Positions 62,101 to 64,000 of a stretch of 64,000 bases of DNA are shown here, piece after piece (the stretch's first letter is position 1; every line of letters starts with the position of its first letter). Origin of the DNA: Mucilaginibacter daejeonensis. GTDB lineage: Bacteria; Bacteroidota; Bacteroidia; Sphingobacteriales; Sphingobacteriaceae. The position numbers and the translations under genes were made by a program. Under the pieces are notes generated by a model that worked only from the letters and a program-made list of their open reading frames with translations, ran no database searches and had not been told where the DNA came from. The DNA lies in assembly GCF_020783335.1 (NCBI RefSeq), contig NZ_CP086068.1, forward strand, positions 1,736,001-1,800,000. Direction: 5' to 3'.

Positions 62101-64000
62101 AATATACTGCGTATAATCATACCCGTAGCCGGCCAAACCCAGTTCTTCGTACTTGCGCTCAATAGGAATGTCGGGTATTCCAAAGTAGGCACTGGTTGGC
62201 GCACTTTCGGTAACATTAGCTAACTCTGTATCATCCCAGGTAAAATAGTCAGACGAGCTAGATCCTTGATTTAGGTTGTAAGCCCAACTGGCTGCCGGGG
62301 TAATCTCATCCAGCGAAGCATCATACATAGTTGCTACCATTTCGGCCATTTCTTTGGATGGTCCATCGTTGCCTACCTGCAAACGCCATTGTTCTTTCTG
62401 GCCAGGCTGCAGTTTATTGCGGTAGGTAAGTAACCGCAGAGGAAGATTTTTGCCGGTATCGTTTACGGTAACATTTTGATAAGAGGTGTATAGCCGGTTA
62501 TCCTTAATCATTAAAAACTGCACCTGAATGCTGCTTTTTCCTGCCATCGGCTTTACATCAATGGTTTGCTGGCTGGTGCCACTTAGTTTTAGCCACTTAG
62601 AAGATAGCAATGTGCTGCCATCATAGGTTTCCATCAGTACCGTGGCTTCCCGGTTAATGCCTATCCTGAATTCTGCCGACTTGCCTTTTTGTATAGTTAT
62701 GGATATGGGTGTCACCCAATCTTGCATCCTTTGAGCAGGCGCAGGTTCGTTAACCACCTGCAGGTATTGTATCAACTGTACAGTATCGCCCTGAAGGCTT
62801 TTGCCACTGATAGTAACCTGATAGGTGCCCGACGGCTGCTTATGTAGTTCCTGCAAATTCAGCATCGGCCGTTGTATGGTATCGGTCACGAGGTCTTTGG
62901 TGAATACCTCACCAGCTTTAGGCCACTTGGTAACATCATCTTCCTGTTGATAGGCATAATCCGGAAAACTTGCTTTAAAAACATCACGGCTTAAGAGAGT
63001 TAAATCCGGCACCGCCCATAAACGAGATTTGAACACCTGAAGTGGGTGGTTCAGCGTATATACGCTAACATTTATGTTGCCGGCCAATGGCTGGTTGTTC
63101 AGGTTAGTAAAGATTATGGGCAGTAAATGCTCAGTTTGAGTCGTTAGCTTTTCAGGTAGCGTTATGTTTAATTTAATGGGCTGGTTACTTACGTTTACTG
63201 TTTGCTCGGCAGGTTGTGTTTCGCCACTGCCGTCGGTTACTGTGGCGCTAATTTGATATTGGTACGTTAAGAGGCGTCCAACTTCATTGTCCTCGGCTTT
63301 AAACTTAATTTGAAACTCGCCGTTGTTGTCGGCAATTACCGTATCCGCCTCCAAATCATTTACTGCATCCGGAACGTCTCCATTTTCATCATCGGCAGGT
63401 TTGTCTTTGTTTTCATAATTCAAATCGATATGGTAAGCTACCCGCGCTTGTGAGATACCATAACCCGAAAAGGCGGTTACTTTGCCTTGCAGTACCACCG
63501 TATCGTTTAGACGGTAACTTTGCTTAACAGGCAAAAACGTTACCTGAAAGGTAGGCCTTTTGTATTCCTCTACACGGATACTGGCACTGCCAAGTGCTGT
63601 AGCAATCTGGAAACTACCGTTCAGCAGGCTAGGCGGCAAGATAAAAGATCCGGTTGCTGAGCCAAACTCATTGGTGCGTAAGTTTTGAGTTTGCAGCTTT
63701 TTGCCATACTGGTCTTTCAAAAAGATGTCTATAGCCTGATTCGGCAATATCGAATTTAGGCCTTTTGATTTTTGCAGTTGTAAGGCCTTGATATATACGG
63801 TTTGCCCCGGCCGGTAAATTTCCCGGTCGGTAAAAATGATGGTATGAACAGCAGGCAGGTTGTCATAATCATCATGTTGCCTGCCCGACGTGTAATGGTC
63901 TTTTTGTAACAGATAATCGTTCTGTTGTTTCAACTCAATATCGTAATATTCTTGCGCAAACTTGAATAAAAACTGGCCGTCTTTGTTTGTTATCCCTTGA
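59167..64000 (-). CDS. Alpha-2-macroglobulin family protein with thioester, 5' end outside window
   Basis: Very large extracytoplasmic protein; more than 1600 residues are visible and the frame stays open to the window edge, so the N-terminus is missing (the TTG at 63933 is only the first start-like codon). Order: MG2 domain (IIFTDREIYRPGQTVYIKA), further macroglobulin domains, a carboxypeptidase-regulatory-like insert (LVADENTGLGLPNAIVKIKY), a Pro-rich linker, the alpha-2-macroglobulin domain (FFYPQLHTDEKGQILIDFTMPDALTRWHFKAFA) and the thioester region with CAEQ at 60787-60798, then the helical TED and receptor-binding-like end. Known relatives trap proteases. Codons are more A/T-rich than in the genes to the left, and it lies beyond the tRNA scar, so it may be on an integrated island. 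Confidence 0.9.
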   Translation of the reverse strand, partial: QGITNKDGQFLFKFAQEYYDIELKQQNDYLLQKDHYTSGRQHDDYDNLPAVHTIIFTDREIYRPGQTVYIKALQLQKSKGLNSILPNQAIDIFLKDQYGKKLQTQNLRTNEFGSATGSFILPPSLLNGSFQIATALGSASIRVEEYKRPTFQVTFLPVKQSYRLNDTVVLQGKVTAFSGYGISQARVAYHIDLNYENKDKPADDENGDVPDAVNDLEADTVIADNNGEFQIKFKAEDNEVGRLLTYQYQISATVTDGSGETQPAEQTVNVSNQPIKLNITLPEKLTTQTEHLLPIIFTNLNNQPLAGNINVSVYTLNHPLQVFKSRLWAVPDLTLLSRDVFKASFPDYAYQQEDDVTKWPKAGEVFTKDLVTDTIQRPMLNLQELHKQPSGTYQVTISGKSLQGDTVQLIQYLQVVNEPAPAQRMQDWVTPISITIQKGKSAEFRIGINREATVLMETYDGSTLLSSKWLKLSGTSQQTIDVKPMAGKSSIQVQFLMIKDNRLYTSYQNVTVNDTGKNLPLRLLTYRNKLQPGQKEQWRLQVGNDGPSKEMAEMVATMYDASLDEITPAASWAYNLNQGSSSSDYFTWDDTELANVTESAPTSAYFGIPDIPIERKYEELGLAGYGYDYTQYIEQTRYLKNAGLRDNALATLYLKNAKLIKLGYDVIGLVADENTGLGLPNAIVKIKYSKIATRTNSSGYFRIKVPKNAILQFAHPEYQVTEASTKPSERLTIILERRLFDLPTADPGVKSIHGDATQTVRIDEPVGNAPVSSAVAEDRAFGYMSKDYTSKPKVDQVRFPPPVVKPDEQMREKDPPVQQDLKAAEPAIRLIKPVTIRKNFNETAFFYPQLHTDEKGQILIDFTMPDALTRWHFKAFAHTQSLAMGTLEQEAVTQKQLMISANMPRFFREGDTITVSARLANLTTQTLKGAVHLQWFNALNMQPVDLIAQPQQGEQRFEIAGNSTKALSFTLIIPAGLNPVTYRITAASAEHTDGEENTLPVLSNRMLVTETVPILVRAGQTRNFTFDKLIKPNSTNLQSKTLTLEYTQNPAWYAVQAMPYLMEYPYECAEQTFSRYFANTLSAAIINKNPQISQVLDRWKAGDSKAFLSNLEKNPELKNILLEETPWLLNAQSEHEQHKRLALLFDLNKLGYEQDQTLNKLLKKQLPDGSFPWFGGTRTDRYITQHILAGLGQLQRINKPNYVQQAITEKALAYLDKQLMADALPGTKNAKLDKPEHLYPVQVHAWYTRSYFTEAALSKPLGAVQQAYLDQAAKQWQKQSFYEQGLIALTLHRYKRTEEAKQIMRSLLESAQQSDEMGMYWVKNRHGWFWYESPVETQSLMIELFTEVGNHTKAVDEMKIWLLRNKQVNNWSTTKATATACYALLMSKGINLLNVTEATDIQLSSQSLKLLKPDLKAEEGTGYVKASWVNEQIKPELGKLQVSNKGNTISWGALHWQYTEQLDKITPSNTDLHLERKYFIVKRDNAGEVLTAVDALHQPQTGDLLKVVVYLKAGRDYEYIHLKDMRPAGTEPLDVLSSAKYQDGLYYYQVSRDVCTNFFIDRLAKGSYVLEYRLRVTQPGNFATGISTVQSMYAPEFNAHTEGGKLNVKP

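Noticed and set aside
63931..63933. TTG as start of the alpha-2-macroglobulin
   Set aside because: The frame continues open to the window edge with protein-like sequence, and the family needs more N-terminal residues, so the gene is simply cut by the window.
1..64000. CRISPR array, rRNA or insertion sequence
   Set aside because: No regularly spaced repeats, no rRNA-like sequence and no transposase gene were seen.

Overview
The window looks like chromosomal DNA of a Bacteroidota polysaccharide degrader, most likely a Sphingobacteriaceae (Mucilaginibacter or Pedobacter type). This is inferred from five SusC-type receptors with SusD partners, SusD and glycan-binding lipoproteins with N-terminal Cys anchors, start codons without obvious Shine-Dalgarno sequences, and promoter elements of the Bacteroidota TAnnTTTG form.

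Layout. (1) 1-12269, plus strand: a xylan-type polysaccharide utilization locus (PUL). It holds the 3' end of a SusD gene, a SusC/SusD pair, a GH2 enzyme, two GH10 xylanases and a GH3 enzyme. (2) 12288-18719, minus strand: a pectin-type PUL with SusC, SusD and a family 1 pectate lyase. (3) 19101-27122: a SAM-I riboswitch followed by a secreted TlpA-like thioredoxin, an M28 (GCPII-like) peptidase and a SusC/SusD pair, closed by a strong terminator. This looks like a methionine- or SAM-responsive peptide scavenging locus. (4) 27256-52422: a ThuA-like protein, then a large PUL. The PUL has a GH5, SusC/SusD, two glycan-binding IPT proteins, an SGNH esterase, a sialate-O-acetylesterase-like esterase, a GH78, an AraC regulator, a sodium:sugar symporter, a GH130 mannosylglucose phosphorylase, a PQQ/cytochrome c dehydrogenase, a sugar isomerase-like protein, a GH140-like enzyme and a second GH5. 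Its content best fits an acetylated beta-(gluco)mannan. A 16-nt element occurs four times in front of its transcription units and probably defines a local regulon. (5) 52425-53552: an unrecognised secreted protein. (6) 53784-56765, minus strand: a TPP riboswitch operon encoding a methyltransferase, an AIR-synthase/HypE-like protein, a divergent ThiE-like protein and a Trm112-like zinc protein, with its own terminator. This is the best candidate for an undescribed pathway. (7) 57403-58435: an LLM flavin monooxygenase. (8) 58653-58730: a tRNA 3' end with its terminator but no 5' part, which looks like the att scar of an integrated element lying to the right. (9) 59167-64000, minus strand: a large thioester-type alpha-2-macroglobulin, cut by the window edge.

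How it fits together. In the PULs, surface SusD and glycan-binding lipoproteins capture glycans, surface or periplasmic hydrolases and esterases trim them, SusC imports oligosaccharides, and in PUL 4 the symporter plus GH130 complete intracellular use. The two riboswitch loci link SAM and TPP status to nutrient uptake and to an uncharacterised thiamine-related operon.
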